DNA of 64,000 nt from CAVYXA01 sp963846775 (GTDB lineage: Bacteria; Verrucomicrobiota; Verrucomicrobiia; Chthoniobacterales; UBA10450): NCBI GenBank assembly GCA_963846775.1, contig CAWJXB010000006.1:1736001-1800000 (forward strand). Direction: 5' to 3'. Positions 41,333 to 50,024 of this stretch are shown piece after piece. The notes under the pieces are model-generated. The model was not told the DNA's origin and made no database searches. It was given only the letters and a program-made list of their open reading frames with translations. Made by a program: the position numbers and the translations under genes. Each line of letters begins with the position of its first letter. Position 1 is the first letter of the stretch.

Positions 41333-42784
41333 CTATGCGGCGGCTTCGTCTTCTACGCCGACTAACTCGCGGTAGAGATCCTCATAACGGCTCGCCGCCG
41401 TCTCCCAGGAAAATTCTTTGGCCATTGCTCTCTCCATCAGCTTCAACCACAGCTCGCGGTCGCCGAAAATTTCGCGGGCGCGTTTGATCGCGTCCCAAAA
41501 CGCTTCGGCCGAATATTCGTAAAACAGAAAACCGTAACCGTTGTCGCTGGTGGGATCGTAATCTTCAATAATCTCATGGATACCGCCGGTGGCACGCGCG
41601 ACCGGAAGGGCGCCGTACTTCAAGTTATACATGGCGCTCAATCCCGCTGGTTCGACTCGCGACGGGACGAGGCTGATGTCCATGCCCGCCTCAATCACGT
41701 GCGCCGTTTTCTCGTCGTACTCTTTGCGATAGGCGAATCTTGAAGGGAACTTGCGCGCGGCGACGGCAAGCGCAGTTTCGAAGGCCGGGTCGCCCTCGCC
41801 TAGAATGATCAGGCGGACGTCGTCGCTGAGCAGGCGATCGAGCAACGGCACAAGAGTATCAAATCCTTTCTCATCCACGACTCGCGTCACCATGCCAAAG
41901 ACCGGGCCGCGCGGGTTGGGAGCCAGCCGCAGACCACCGAGCAGCGCCTCCCGGCAGAGCGCTTTGCCCAGCAGGGAGGTGGAATTGTAAACGGCCGGCA
42001 ACAATTCATCCATTTCCGGATTCCATCGCGTGTAATCCGCGCCGTGCAAGATGGCCGAGAGCCGGTGAGCATTTTCGCGCAGAACAACGTCGAGCCCGCA
42101 ACCACCAGCCGGAGTGAGGATCGCCCGGCGATAGTGCTCGCTCACCGTCGTGATTCTGTCGCCGTAAAGAACACCGCCTTTCAGAAAATTGAGCCGCCCG
42201 AAGAATTCGACGCCAGTCAGCGTGAAAAACCGTTCCGGCAAATTCGTTAGCGCAAAATCCAGACCCCAGAAACTTCCCTGTTCAGCGAGGTGATGAATCG
42301 TCAGCACGGTTTGAAACGGCAAACGGTAAGCATGGACAAAAACGGGGACTAAAGCCGCCGGCCAATCGTGCACGTGCAGGATTTGCACGCGCGGGGTCAA
42401 CCGTCGGGCCAGTTCCAGCGTTGCTTTGCAAAAGAAAATGAAGCGCGCGGCGTTATCTTCATAGGCTTTACCATGCTCCCCGTAGATTCCGGCGCGATCG
42501 AAGAATTCGTCGCACCGAACCAGGAACAACTGTACTCCGCTTGGGCTGCGCCCTTCCAAATATTCGGCGACGTAACTCTTCTCGCCGACGCGAACATCGA
42601 CAGTCACGCCGCTGTCTTGTTCTTTAAAAGTGCTGTTCTCGCGGATCTCGCGATAGAACGGCAGCGCCACGCTCACGTCGTGCCCACGCGCGCGCAGCTC
42701 GCGCGGAAGCACGTCCATCACGTCGATCAGCGCGCCGGCGTGCTGCAAGGGTGGCCCCTCCGGGCTGATCATCAGGATTCGCAT
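41333..42784 (-). CDS. glgA: Glycogen/starch synthase family (GT5) with altered KxGG motif
   Basis: A 483-residue GT-B enzyme of the glycogen synthase family from ATG 42784. HDWPAALVPVFVHAYR, TIHHLAEQG, HGADYTRWNPEMDELL and PSRVEPAGLSAMYNLKYGALPVARATGGIHE match GlgA well, including the catalytic Glu loop. The N-terminal ADP-glucose site, normally K-x-G-G-L-x-D-V, reads LQHAGALIDVMDVLP here, lacking the Lys and the GG pair. The enzyme may use another donor or have altered activity. No other glycogen genes are adjacent. The frame open to 43075 upstream is non-protein-like. Confidence 0.8.
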   Translation of the reverse strand: MRILMISPEGPPLQHAGALIDVMDVLPRELRARGHDVSVALPFYREIRENSTFKEQDSGVTVDVRVGEKSYVAEYLEGRSPSGVQLFLVRCDEFFDRAGIYGEHGKAYEDNAARFIFFCKATLELARRLTPRVQILHVHDWPAALVPVFVHAYRLPFQTVLTIHHLAEQGSFWGLDFALTNLPERFFTLTGVEFFGRLNFLKGGVLYGDRITTVSEHYRRAILTPAGGCGLDVVLRENAHRLSAILHGADYTRWNPEMDELLPAVYNSTSLLGKALCREALLGGLRLAPNPRGPVFGMVTRVVDEKGFDTLVPLLDRLLSDDVRLIILGEGDPAFETALAVAARKFPSRFAYRKEYDEKTAHVIEAGMDISLVPSRVEPAGLSAMYNLKYGALPVARATGGIHEIIEDYDPTSDNGYGFLFYEYSAEAFWDAIKRAREIFGDRELWLKLMERAMAKEFSWETAASRYEDLYRELVGVEDEAAA

Positions 42785-42932
42785 CCAAATTGATTTTTGA
42801 TTTTTGATGTTCGATGTCAAAGCCATTCGCTCCGCCCAAGCGCCGGAAACAGTTCGCCAGACGGCCAATGGCGCACGAGGGCTCGAATCTTTTGGTGGAG
42901 TGACATGTGAATGTTGCCTGAATGGCACGGGT

Positions 42933-44360
42933 ATGGACGAGAATCGTAAATTGTTTGGGCGGAAAGACTTAAATGAGTCAACCTGGCATTTTTGGCGGGC
43001 GGTTTTACTCGGATTTGCGTCGCTGCTCCTGCTCTTTGCCGGAACACTTAGTATCGGACCGCAGCCGCGCGTCATTAGCCGGATTTCGCCGGACGAATTT
43101 GTGCAGGCGATCGTGACTCATCGGACTTCGCTAATTGACCTTTATCTGCACGAGCATCTCGATCCAAACCGGCGCGCGGCCCACAATCGACCGCTCGTCG
43201 TCGCAGCGGCCTTGGCGCAGGATTGGGACACGGTGAAACGCCTCCTTCAAGCCGGAGCGCGTCCCGATCTGGCGGACGAGAATGGCACAACTGCGCTGAT
43301 GCTCGCGGCCAGGCACGGCAACATCGATATCCTGCGCAGGTTGATGGGCCGCGCCACGAATATCGATTTTGCGGATCGAAACGGCCATACGGCGTTGCAT
43401 CATGCTGTCGCGGCGCGGCAGACCAAGGCGATCGAGTTTTTGCTGCCGTTCATGCCACATCTCGCGAGTCACGGCAGCGATTTGCTCGCGCTGGCTATTG
43501 CGACCGGCGACATGCGAATCGCGGAATATCTCTCGGAGCAAATGCCGCCATTGGATAATTGGTCGCCCGGCGCGCGCCGAGTCCTTGACGAAGCGATTGC
43601 TCGCGCCGATTACGCCGCCGTCCGACTGCTGCTGAAGAAACACGCCGGGCCACCGATGATGGGGAACAGCAATGTGCCACTCCTCGCTTACGCCATCGCC
43701 AAAGAAGACACGAAAGTCTTCAAACAGCTTCTCACTTGCGGCGCGGATCCGAATACTACGTTGCCCAACCGGCCGCAGCAAAATTTTCTATCGCAACTCA
43801 AGTCGCGGCGTCTGCGCTATTATCTCGAGGGTGAGAAAGGCGTGACCGTGCTGATGCTGGCCGCGGGCACGGGAAACACGGAGTTTGTCCGTGCGTTGCT
43901 CGATGCTGGGGCTGACCGCAAACGCGCGACCAAGCGTTACAAAATGTTGCCACTTTACCTCGCAGCGCAGAGCGGTCACTGGCGTTGCGCCCAGCTTTTG
44001 CTCGGCAGCGGTCCCTCGCCGGATCAATTGCGGGTCGAAATCTCGCTGGCGTCACAAAAAGTGGAGCTGATTAAAGATGGCGTGCCCGTATTCAACACGA
44101 CTTGCTCGACCGGACGCGGCGGACGTTATGCCACGCGAGCTGGCGATTACGTTATCACCGACAAGGATCGCTATCACGTCTCCACTCTCTATAAGGTGCA
44201 AATGCCGTACTTCATGCGGCTGAGCTGCCTCGATTTCGGAATGCACGAAGGATATGTTCCGCATTACCCTGCGTCGCACGGCTGCATCCGTTTGCCGGGC
44301 GATGCCGCGCGCAAGTTCTTCGATGAACTTCCGATTGGCACACTTGTCAGCGTAAAGTGA
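42933..44360 (+). CDS. Ankyrin repeat - L,D-transpeptidase (YkuD) fusion
   Basis: A 475-residue protein from ATG 42933. One membrane anchor (FWRAVLLGFASLLLLFAGTL) is followed by about seven ankyrin repeats (NRPLVVAAALAQDWDTVKRLL, GTTALMLAARHGNIDILRRL, GHTALHHAVAARQTKAIEFL and GVTVLMLAAGTGNTEFVRALL). A C-terminal YkuD domain (LRVEISLASQKVELIKDGVP, GRYATRAGDYVITDKD) carries the catalytic SHGCIRLP with Cys451. The enzyme should form 3-3 peptidoglycan cross-links or attach proteins to peptidoglycan in the periplasm. The ankyrin stack in the same compartment is unusual and probably recruits a partner. Confidence 0.85.
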   Translation: MDENRKLFGRKDLNESTWHFWRAVLLGFASLLLLFAGTLSIGPQPRVISRISPDEFVQAIVTHRTSLIDLYLHEHLDPNRRAAHNRPLVVAAALAQDWDTVKRLLQAGARPDLADENGTTALMLAARHGNIDILRRLMGRATNIDFADRNGHTALHHAVAARQTKAIEFLLPFMPHLASHGSDLLALAIATGDMRIAEYLSEQMPPLDNWSPGARRVLDEAIARADYAAVRLLLKKHAGPPMMGNSNVPLLAYAIAKEDTKVFKQLLTCGADPNTTLPNRPQQNFLSQLKSRRLRYYLEGEKGVTVLMLAAGTGNTEFVRALLDAGADRKRATKRYKMLPLYLAAQSGHWRCAQLLLGSGPSPDQLRVEISLASQKVELIKDGVPVFNTTCSTGRGGRYATRAGDYVITDKDRYHVSTLYKVQMPYFMRLSCLDFGMHEGYVPHYPASHGCIRLPGDAARKFFDELPIGTLVSVK

Positions 44361-44476
44361 CTGCCAACATGCAATCCATGCCTTCGACCGCCGCCTCAGG
44401 GTGATGTGCGCAGCGCACCGGTGAGTGCGTGCGTTGACAGGACCGCCATGGTCTTTAGCGTTTTTCCTACATCAAA
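44361..44476. other. Intergenic region before kamA
   Basis: About 115 bases with no recognised hairpin or operator. It should carry the kamA promoter unless the upstream transcript reads through. Confidence 0.35.
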
Positions 44477-45682
44477 ATGCTTAATTCTGAAGCAGAGCAG
44501 GGAAATGGGAAGGAGTTCGTCTCACACCGCCCCGGTTTTTGGCCGGATGTGTCGCGCGAACTCTGGAATGACTGGAAGTGGCAACTCAAAAATCGGGTCA
44601 CATCGCTCGCACAGCTCGAGGCACATATCGAACTGAGCGATCAGGAACGCAGCGGCGTGTTGCTTTCCGGCGACAAACTCGCGCTCGCGATTACGCCGCA
44701 TTTTTTCAACTTGATCCCGCGCGATAACCCCGACGACCCAATCCGGCGCCAGGTCATTCCGCGGATCGAGGAGACGTGGGCATCGCCGTACGACATGGCC
44801 GATCCGTGCGGTGAAGATTCACACATGCCAGTGCCGGGCTTGGTCCATCGCTATCCCGATCGGGTTCTGTTCTTGGTGACTGATCGCTGCGCCGCGTATT
44901 GCCGGTATTGCACCCGGAGTCGGGTCGTCAGCGGCGTTGGCGAACAGGAATTGCACACCGATTTCGAGGAGGCATTCCGCTATCTCGAACAGCACACCGA
45001 GGTGCGCGACGTCCTTCTGAGCGGCGGTGACGCTCTTATTTTCAGCGATGATAAGCTCGACAAGTTGCTCGCACGGCTGCGGACGATCAGGCACATCGAG
45101 TTTCTTCGCATCGGCACGCGCGTGCCCATCTTTCTGCCGCAACGCATCACGCCAGAGCTTTGCGCGATTCTCGCCAAACACCATCCCCTTTGGATAAGCG
45201 TACACGTCAATCATCCGCGCGAGCTCACCATTGAAGTGAAGGAAGCGCTCGAGCGTCTCGCAAACGCCGGCATTCCACTTGGCAACCAAAGTGTGTTCCT
45301 CGCCGGTGTGAACGACGATCTTGAGACGATGAAAACACTCGTGCACAAACTCCTCATGTGCCGCGTGCGACCGTACTACATTTACCAGTGTGACCTCATC
45401 AACGGTTCATCGCACCTGCGCACATCGGTCGCGAAAGGAATCGAGATCATCGAAGGGCTGCGCGGTCACACCACCGGCTATGCCGTGCCGCAATTCGTAA
45501 TCGACGCGCCCGCTGGCGGCGGCAAGGTCCCGATCAACCCAGGCTACGTTCTGTATCATGACCAGGAAAAAATCGTGATCCGCAATTACGAAGGCAAAAT
45601 CTTCGAGTACCCCGAAACTGGAAGCGAACACGTCCAGTTCGCGCCCCAGCGCGAGTACCACGACGAGTACTTGTATTCATGA
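44477..45682 (+). CDS. kamA: Lysine 2,3-aminomutase family radical SAM enzyme
   Basis: A 401-residue radical SAM and PLP enzyme. The 4Fe-4S motif is CAAYCRYC (Cys138, 142, 145) and the PLP Lys is near 350 in GGGKVPINPGYV. The lysine-binding acidic residues of the clostridial enzyme appear conserved in CDLINGSSHLRT and VIDAPAGGGK, and KGIEIIEGLRGHTTGYAVP is almost identical to the known family segment. It should interconvert L-lysine and beta-lysine. The downstream gene overlaps its stop by four bases and is a DUF5996 protein, not an acetyltransferase (AblB) or EpmA, so the beta-lysine fate is unclear. Confidence 0.85.
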   Translation: MLNSEAEQGNGKEFVSHRPGFWPDVSRELWNDWKWQLKNRVTSLAQLEAHIELSDQERSGVLLSGDKLALAITPHFFNLIPRDNPDDPIRRQVIPRIEETWASPYDMADPCGEDSHMPVPGLVHRYPDRVLFLVTDRCAAYCRYCTRSRVVSGVGEQELHTDFEEAFRYLEQHTEVRDVLLSGGDALIFSDDKLDKLLARLRTIRHIEFLRIGTRVPIFLPQRITPELCAILAKHHPLWISVHVNHPRELTIEVKEALERLANAGIPLGNQSVFLAGVNDDLETMKTLVHKLLMCRVRPYYIYQCDLINGSSHLRTSVAKGIEIIEGLRGHTTGYAVPQFVIDAPAGGGKVPINPGYVLYHDQEKIVIRNYEGKIFEYPETGSEHVQFAPQREYHDEYLYS

Positions 45683-46641
45683 TGAAGACAGGGCGCCATG
45701 ACCGCGAGTCGGCCTCGGATTTTTGGCCGGCTTTGCCTTTTAGCGAATGGCAAGCAACGGCCGAAACGTTGCATATGTGGACGCAGATTGTGGGCAAGAT
45801 TCGGCTCACCCTCAGCCCGTGGACCAACCATTCCTGGCACGTGACCCTGTATGTGACTTCGCGCGGGCTGACCACCTCTCCAATCCCGCACGGGTTTCAC
45901 ACTTTCGAGATCCGCTTCGATTTCATCGAGCATGAACTGCGAATTCTAAAAAGCGATGGAGCGATTCGCAAATTCTCACTGCAGGCGCAGTCGGTCGCGG
46001 AGTTTTATCGCGCGGTGATGACCGCGCTCGATCAGCTCGGTTTGAGCGTGAAGATCGACACGATGCCGAATGAAATTGTCGATCCTATTCCGTTCGAGAA
46101 GGATGAGATACATCGGTCGTATGATCCCGAATACGCGAACCGATTCTGGCGCCTCCTGGTCCAGACTACGCGCGTCCTGACGCAATTTCGCTCCCGTTTC
46201 TGTGGCAAGTGCAGCCCCGTTCATTTCTTTTGGGGAAGCTTTGACCTTGCCGTCACGCGTTTCTCCGGCCGGGCCGCACCGCCCCATCCGGGGGGGATTC
46301 CACATCTGCCCGACGACGTGACGCGGGAAGCGTATGCGCAGGAAGTGAGCAGCGTCGGCTTTTGGCCTGGCAACGCGACCAGCCCGCCAATCTTTTACTC
46401 GTACGCTTACCCGGAGCCGCCGGGTTTTGCGCAGGCAAAAGTGCGCCCGACAGAAGCATCGTACTCGGCGCAACTGCATGAATTCGTTCTTCCGTACCAC
46501 GCCGTCCGCGCCGCCCCGTCACCAGACGATGCCCTTCTCGATTTCGCGCAGAGCGTGTACGATGCCGCCTCCAGGTTAGGCAAATGGGACCGCGGCGCGC
46601 TGGAGGAATCGAACCTCCATCCGCCAAAACCAGTGCCGTAG
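45679..46641 (+). CDS. DUF5996 family protein
   Basis: A 320-residue protein with WPALPFSEWQATAETLHMWTQIVGKIRL at the N-terminus, WHVTLYVTSRGLTTSPIP, HFFWGSFDLAVTRFSGR and FYSYAYPEPPGF, matching the DUF5996 family. This group is widespread and uncharacterised, often with aromatic-rich conserved motifs that suggest a ligand pocket. It overlaps kamA by four bases (ATGA), suggesting related expression. The last 15 codons (LEESNLHPPKPVP) coincide with the antisense tRNA-like hairpin at 46591-46620. Confidence 0.75.
   Translation: MMKTGRHDRESASDFWPALPFSEWQATAETLHMWTQIVGKIRLTLSPWTNHSWHVTLYVTSRGLTTSPIPHGFHTFEIRFDFIEHELRILKSDGAIRKFSLQAQSVAEFYRAVMTALDQLGLSVKIDTMPNEIVDPIPFEKDEIHRSYDPEYANRFWRLLVQTTRVLTQFRSRFCGKCSPVHFFWGSFDLAVTRFSGRAAPPHPGGIPHLPDDVTREAYAQEVSSVGFWPGNATSPPIFYSYAYPEPPGFAQAKVRPTEASYSAQLHEFVLPYHAVRAAPSPDDALLDFAQSVYDAASRLGKWDRGALEESNLHPPKPVP
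46591..46620 (-). other. tRNA T-arm-like hairpin (incomplete)
   Basis: On the minus strand TGGAGG-TTCGATT-CCTCCA gives a perfect 5-6 bp stem with a canonical T-loop, followed by AGCGCGC at the acceptor position. The upstream bases do not fold into a normal anticodon or D arm and lack a matching 5' acceptor. This is a tRNA fragment at best. Confidence 0.35.
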
Positions 46642-46643
46642 GT

Positions 46644-47066
46644 TTATAGTTCCCGCCGGCGCCAGGCACCGAGCACGATTCCGCTGATAGCGAACGCGAG
46701 GAACGGCCGGCCCATATTGATCAAGATCAGCGGCCAGGGATTGGTCTCGAACGCGGAGAAAATCGAGATCGTGCTGTATTGCACAAACAAAAACGCAAAC
46801 CAGCAGACGAGCGCGACGGCAAGGCCGGTCAGTGCATGCGCCACATGCAATCGGGCGAAGAGCCAAGCCAGTGCGTAATTGACGCAGATCGCGCTCACGA
46901 TCGCGATTAAATACGGCACCATGCTGTGCGGCGGCTCGATGTCCGTCATCGTGCGCGCGTTCAGATTTAGCCATGTCTCGCCGAAGAGGGCATACCAGCC
47001 GAGCCCGATAAAGAAATGGACCAAAACCAGGACCCAGACGGCAAGGTGATGAATTTTGCGGTTCAC
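46644..47066 (-). CDS. DUF1761 family membrane protein
   Basis: A 140-residue protein with four membrane spans. LVLVHFFIGLGWYALFGETWL matches the DUF1761 opening, in which a conserved W-Y-F cluster follows the first helix, and GRPFLAFAISGIVLGAWRR ends the protein. The family has no known function. It overlaps the end of the long greA gene by four bases (47063-47066), so it is co-translated with GreA; a functional link is not obvious. Confidence 0.75.
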   Translation of the reverse strand: MNRKIHHLAVWVLVLVHFFIGLGWYALFGETWLNLNARTMTDIEPPHSMVPYLIAIVSAICVNYALAWLFARLHVAHALTGLAVALVCWFAFLFVQYSTISIFSAFETNPWPLILINMGRPFLAFAISGIVLGAWRRREL

Positions 47067-48964
47067 GTTAACGAACCGACCGCGGCCACAGCGGCGTTAG
47101 CCTCGAGCGGCGCGCTATCGGGCGGCGTTTCGTCAGGCGGCGCCGCTTCGATCGAGAGAATCTCGAATTCGCCGCCGCCGTGATCCGTGTTCAATGTGAC
47201 CGACTCGCCCGCCTTGCGTCCGAGCAATGCCTGACCGATGGCCGTCTGGTAAGAAATGATGTGCCGCTCGGGTTCGCCATCCCACGCGCCGAGAATGGTG
47301 TAGGTCTCGTCTTTCCCGGCAGTTTTATCGCGGACGGTCACGATCGTGCCAATCGACACGCGCGATGTATCTGGATTGTCGAATGCCGTCCCACGCGCGC
47401 GATGTAGCATTTGTTCCAGCTCGGTTTTGCGCCGCATCAACACAGCCTGCATTTGTTTGGCCGCTTTAAATTCGAAGTTTTCGCTCAGATCACCGTAGCT
47501 CCGCGCGATCGAAATCTCTTTCGTGTTCTCCGGGATTTTCTTTTGCACCAGCTCTTCGTATTCGGCCCTTCGCTTCTGCAAGCTGCTCCAGGAAACAATT
47601 AGCGGCGCCGCTTTTTCTTCCGGTTGCGCACCTGTGATCATGCTCTCCAGCTCCGGATAAATCTTCACGACCCGCGCGAGCAACGAGCGTTTGGTGAGCT
47701 CATCGAACAAATGGCCGAGTTGCAGTCGGCGCATCGCGTCGCGCGCCACGCCGGCTTCCGCGTCTTTGAAAATGTCGGCCATCAATGGTCGATCTTCGAT
47801 GAGGAGGCGCTGGAGCTTGCTGCCGCGCGCCACGACATCGCGAAGCTGTTCGCGTTCGAGCGCGGACAAAATCGCCGGGAGCAATTCCGGCGTGATCAGC
47901 TCCGGCCAATCGGCCCGTTCACTGCATAGCCAGACGAGCATTTCGCTCGTGGCAGAATGTTCGCGAATGCTTCGCTCAATTGCACTGCGCAATTCCGCGT
48001 GCTGCCCGGCATCGCTGAACACCCGGGGAATCTGCGCCACCATTCGGCCATGCGTCGCCTGCATCAGTTGCAACGCCCGTTCCGTCCAGCGATCGCCCAG
48101 GGTCGCGGGCAATGCCTGCAAAATGCGTTTCTCTTTTGCGGCCGGCAATTTCGGCAGGATCAAGATCAAACGCGCTTCTTCATCCTGGATCAACTTCGAG
48201 AGCGTGAGGCCAACATGGGTGCTGTGCAGGTGCGGAAAACGCTCCAGCAACTCGTCCCGGCCAAGCACTAATTGAAACGCCAGCTCCGGATGCGTTTTCT
48301 GGCTCCGCGCCGCCACGTTTTCCACCGTGGCAACGATCGGCTGCAACTGTTTCTCCGCCTCGCCGAATTGTTGATGAAACCGAACGATCTGCTCCAGGGC
48401 GGCGATTTGCGCGTTGGGCTGACGCGCGCCGTGAAACGCCGCGATCAATTCGTCCGCGTGCGACACGCCTTCGCCGCGAATCGTGATCGGCTCGCTCTTT
48501 TTCGCCGGAACCGAAAACGCCCCGCTCGCTTTCAATTGTTTCTTGGCCGATTCCCACCAGCGTTTCCATTCCGCTTCGGTAAAAACATCGCCGATCATCC
48601 ATTCGCCGATCTGTTGAGGAGTCGCCTGTCCGTCGAGGCTTTCCAGAATGTTTCGAACCAGCGCCGCCGGATCTTCTTTCGCGAGTCTTTTAATCCCGGC
48701 GAGATCGGTCGCTTTGCGCGCAAGAAAGTGGTCCGTCGGAATCGCCGCGAGATTTTCTGCCGCGTATTGCAACTGCATCGCGTGCCCCTTTTTGCCGATG
48801 AAATCGATCACGATTTGGTTGAGCAAAAGGTTCCACTCCGCCACGCGGCCGAATCCCCAGCTCTTGTGCAGGCAAAATGTGCCGGGCGTCAGTTTTGCGA
48901 GCCGTTCGGCGGCGTGAGAGCTCAGCTTTCCAGCTTCGACGAGTTTTTGCAGGTCTGCGTGCAT
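47063..48964 (-). CDS. greA: Transcript cleavage factor GreA with long N-terminal extension
   Basis: A 633-residue protein from ATG 48964. Residues about 1-460 are an alpha-helical region of unknown fold with an N-terminal GTFCLHKSWGFGRVAEW, VIDFIGKKGHAMQLQYA beta segment. The last 170 residues are GreA: a coiled coil with the catalytic acidic tip RSYGDLSENFEFKAAKQMQ, then an FKBP-like domain (VSIGTIVTVRD, GQALLGRKAGESVTL). GreA rescues stalled RNA polymerase by promoting transcript cleavage. Chlamydiae also have a long GreA fusion, which supports PVC affiliation. The frame is open to 49066, but 48964 fits the family. Confidence 0.85.
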   Translation of the reverse strand: MHADLQKLVEAGKLSSHAAERLAKLTPGTFCLHKSWGFGRVAEWNLLLNQIVIDFIGKKGHAMQLQYAAENLAAIPTDHFLARKATDLAGIKRLAKEDPAALVRNILESLDGQATPQQIGEWMIGDVFTEAEWKRWWESAKKQLKASGAFSVPAKKSEPITIRGEGVSHADELIAAFHGARQPNAQIAALEQIVRFHQQFGEAEKQLQPIVATVENVAARSQKTHPELAFQLVLGRDELLERFPHLHSTHVGLTLSKLIQDEEARLILILPKLPAAKEKRILQALPATLGDRWTERALQLMQATHGRMVAQIPRVFSDAGQHAELRSAIERSIREHSATSEMLVWLCSERADWPELITPELLPAILSALEREQLRDVVARGSKLQRLLIEDRPLMADIFKDAEAGVARDAMRRLQLGHLFDELTKRSLLARVVKIYPELESMITGAQPEEKAAPLIVSWSSLQKRRAEYEELVQKKIPENTKEISIARSYGDLSENFEFKAAKQMQAVLMRRKTELEQMLHRARGTAFDNPDTSRVSIGTIVTVRDKTAGKDETYTILGAWDGEPERHIISYQTAIGQALLGRKAGESVTLNTDHGGGEFEILSIEAAPPDETPPDSAPLEANAAVAAVGSLT

Positions 48965-49052
48965 CAAAGGACTGTTACGACCTATAGTCGCATCCGCGCG
49001 GCGCGCAATTTCCCATTTGCCTCCAGGTGCGTCGCGTGAAAGTCTCGCAGCC

Positions 49053-49979
49053 GTGTCCACAAGCATCTGGTTCTGGATTGCCTTTCACATTGGCGTCTTT
49101 GTCGCCATTGGAGTCGATCTCGTCACGTTCCAGCGGCGTAATCGTGAGTTAAGCATGCGCGCAGCCGCGCGCCGCACCCTTCTTTGGGTTCTGGTCTCAT
49201 TCGGCTTCAACCTTCTCGTCTTGCGGATCAAAGGAACGGAACACGCCCTGGATTTTCTGACGGCCTATCTGGTCGAGTACTCCCTGAGCGCGGACAACAT
49301 TTTCGTGTTCGTCCTGATCTTCAATTACTTCGAAGTCCCGCGTCAGGCTCAACACCGGGCGCTCGTCTGGGGCGTGCTCGGGGCCTTAATCATGCGAGGC
49401 ACGATGATCTTGGGCGGCATCGTTTTGGTCGGGCGATTCCATTTTGTCCTCTATTTTTTCGGCGGACTGCTTCTGCTCAATGCCTTTCGCATGTTGTTCG
49501 GGAATGCGATGCAGCGCGATTTCGGCCAAAGCTGGCTGGTCCGCGTCCCGATGCGCCTTTTTCGAATCACCCCCGAATTTCACGGCGAGCATTTCAAGGC
49601 GCGCGTCGGCGGGCAATGGATGCTGACCCGGCTGGCGTTCGCCATGTTGGTCATCGAGATGAGCGACCTCCTTTTCGCAATTGATTCGATTCCGGCGGTA
49701 TTCGCGATCACGCGTGATCCCTTCATTGCTTACACGTCAAACATCTGCGCCATTCTCGGCCTGCGCTCCCTTTATTTTCTGCTCGCCAGTCTGATGGATC
49801 GGTTCCTCTATTTGCGAACCGGTCTGGGCGTGATCCTTGGTTTCATCGGCCTCAAGATGATTTTCTCCGACTTTTACCCGGTGCCGACGATTCTTTCGTT
49901 AGGAGTGATCTTGTTTGTTCTCGCGGTTGCGGTTGGATTGTCGATCCTGGTTACGCGCCGCCGGGAGTCGTCTAGGTGA
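49053..49979 (+). CDS. TerC family integral membrane protein
   Basis: A 308-residue protein with nine or so membrane helices. The TerC motifs FLTAYLVEYSLSADNIFVF and VIEMSDLLFAIDSIPAVFAI each hold the paired Asp residues proposed to bind metal. TerC/Alx proteins export manganese, often to supply or protect exoenzymes. The start is taken as GTG 49053; TTG 49017 would add non-typical residues. It is divergent from the greA gene. A DUF2270 gene follows. Confidence 0.85.
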   Translation: MSTSIWFWIAFHIGVFVAIGVDLVTFQRRNRELSMRAAARRTLLWVLVSFGFNLLVLRIKGTEHALDFLTAYLVEYSLSADNIFVFVLIFNYFEVPRQAQHRALVWGVLGALIMRGTMILGGIVLVGRFHFVLYFFGGLLLLNAFRMLFGNAMQRDFGQSWLVRVPMRLFRITPEFHGEHFKARVGGQWMLTRLAFAMLVIEMSDLLFAIDSIPAVFAITRDPFIAYTSNICAILGLRSLYFLLASLMDRFLYLRTGLGVILGFIGLKMIFSDFYPVPTILSLGVILFVLAVAVGLSILVTRRRESSR

Positions 49980-50024
49980 AAGCATGCAGATCGAACAGAG
50001 CGATGCCATCTGCGGTCGCGATAT

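Noticed and set aside
46253..46669. Minus-strand frame of 138 codons
   Set aside because: Overlaps DUF5996 antisense, includes the tRNA-like hairpin and reads as low-complexity shadow.
46591..46680. Complete tRNA gene on the minus strand
   Set aside because: Only a T-arm and acceptor-like end can be formed; no anticodon loop with U33 and no D-arm or 5' acceptor were found.
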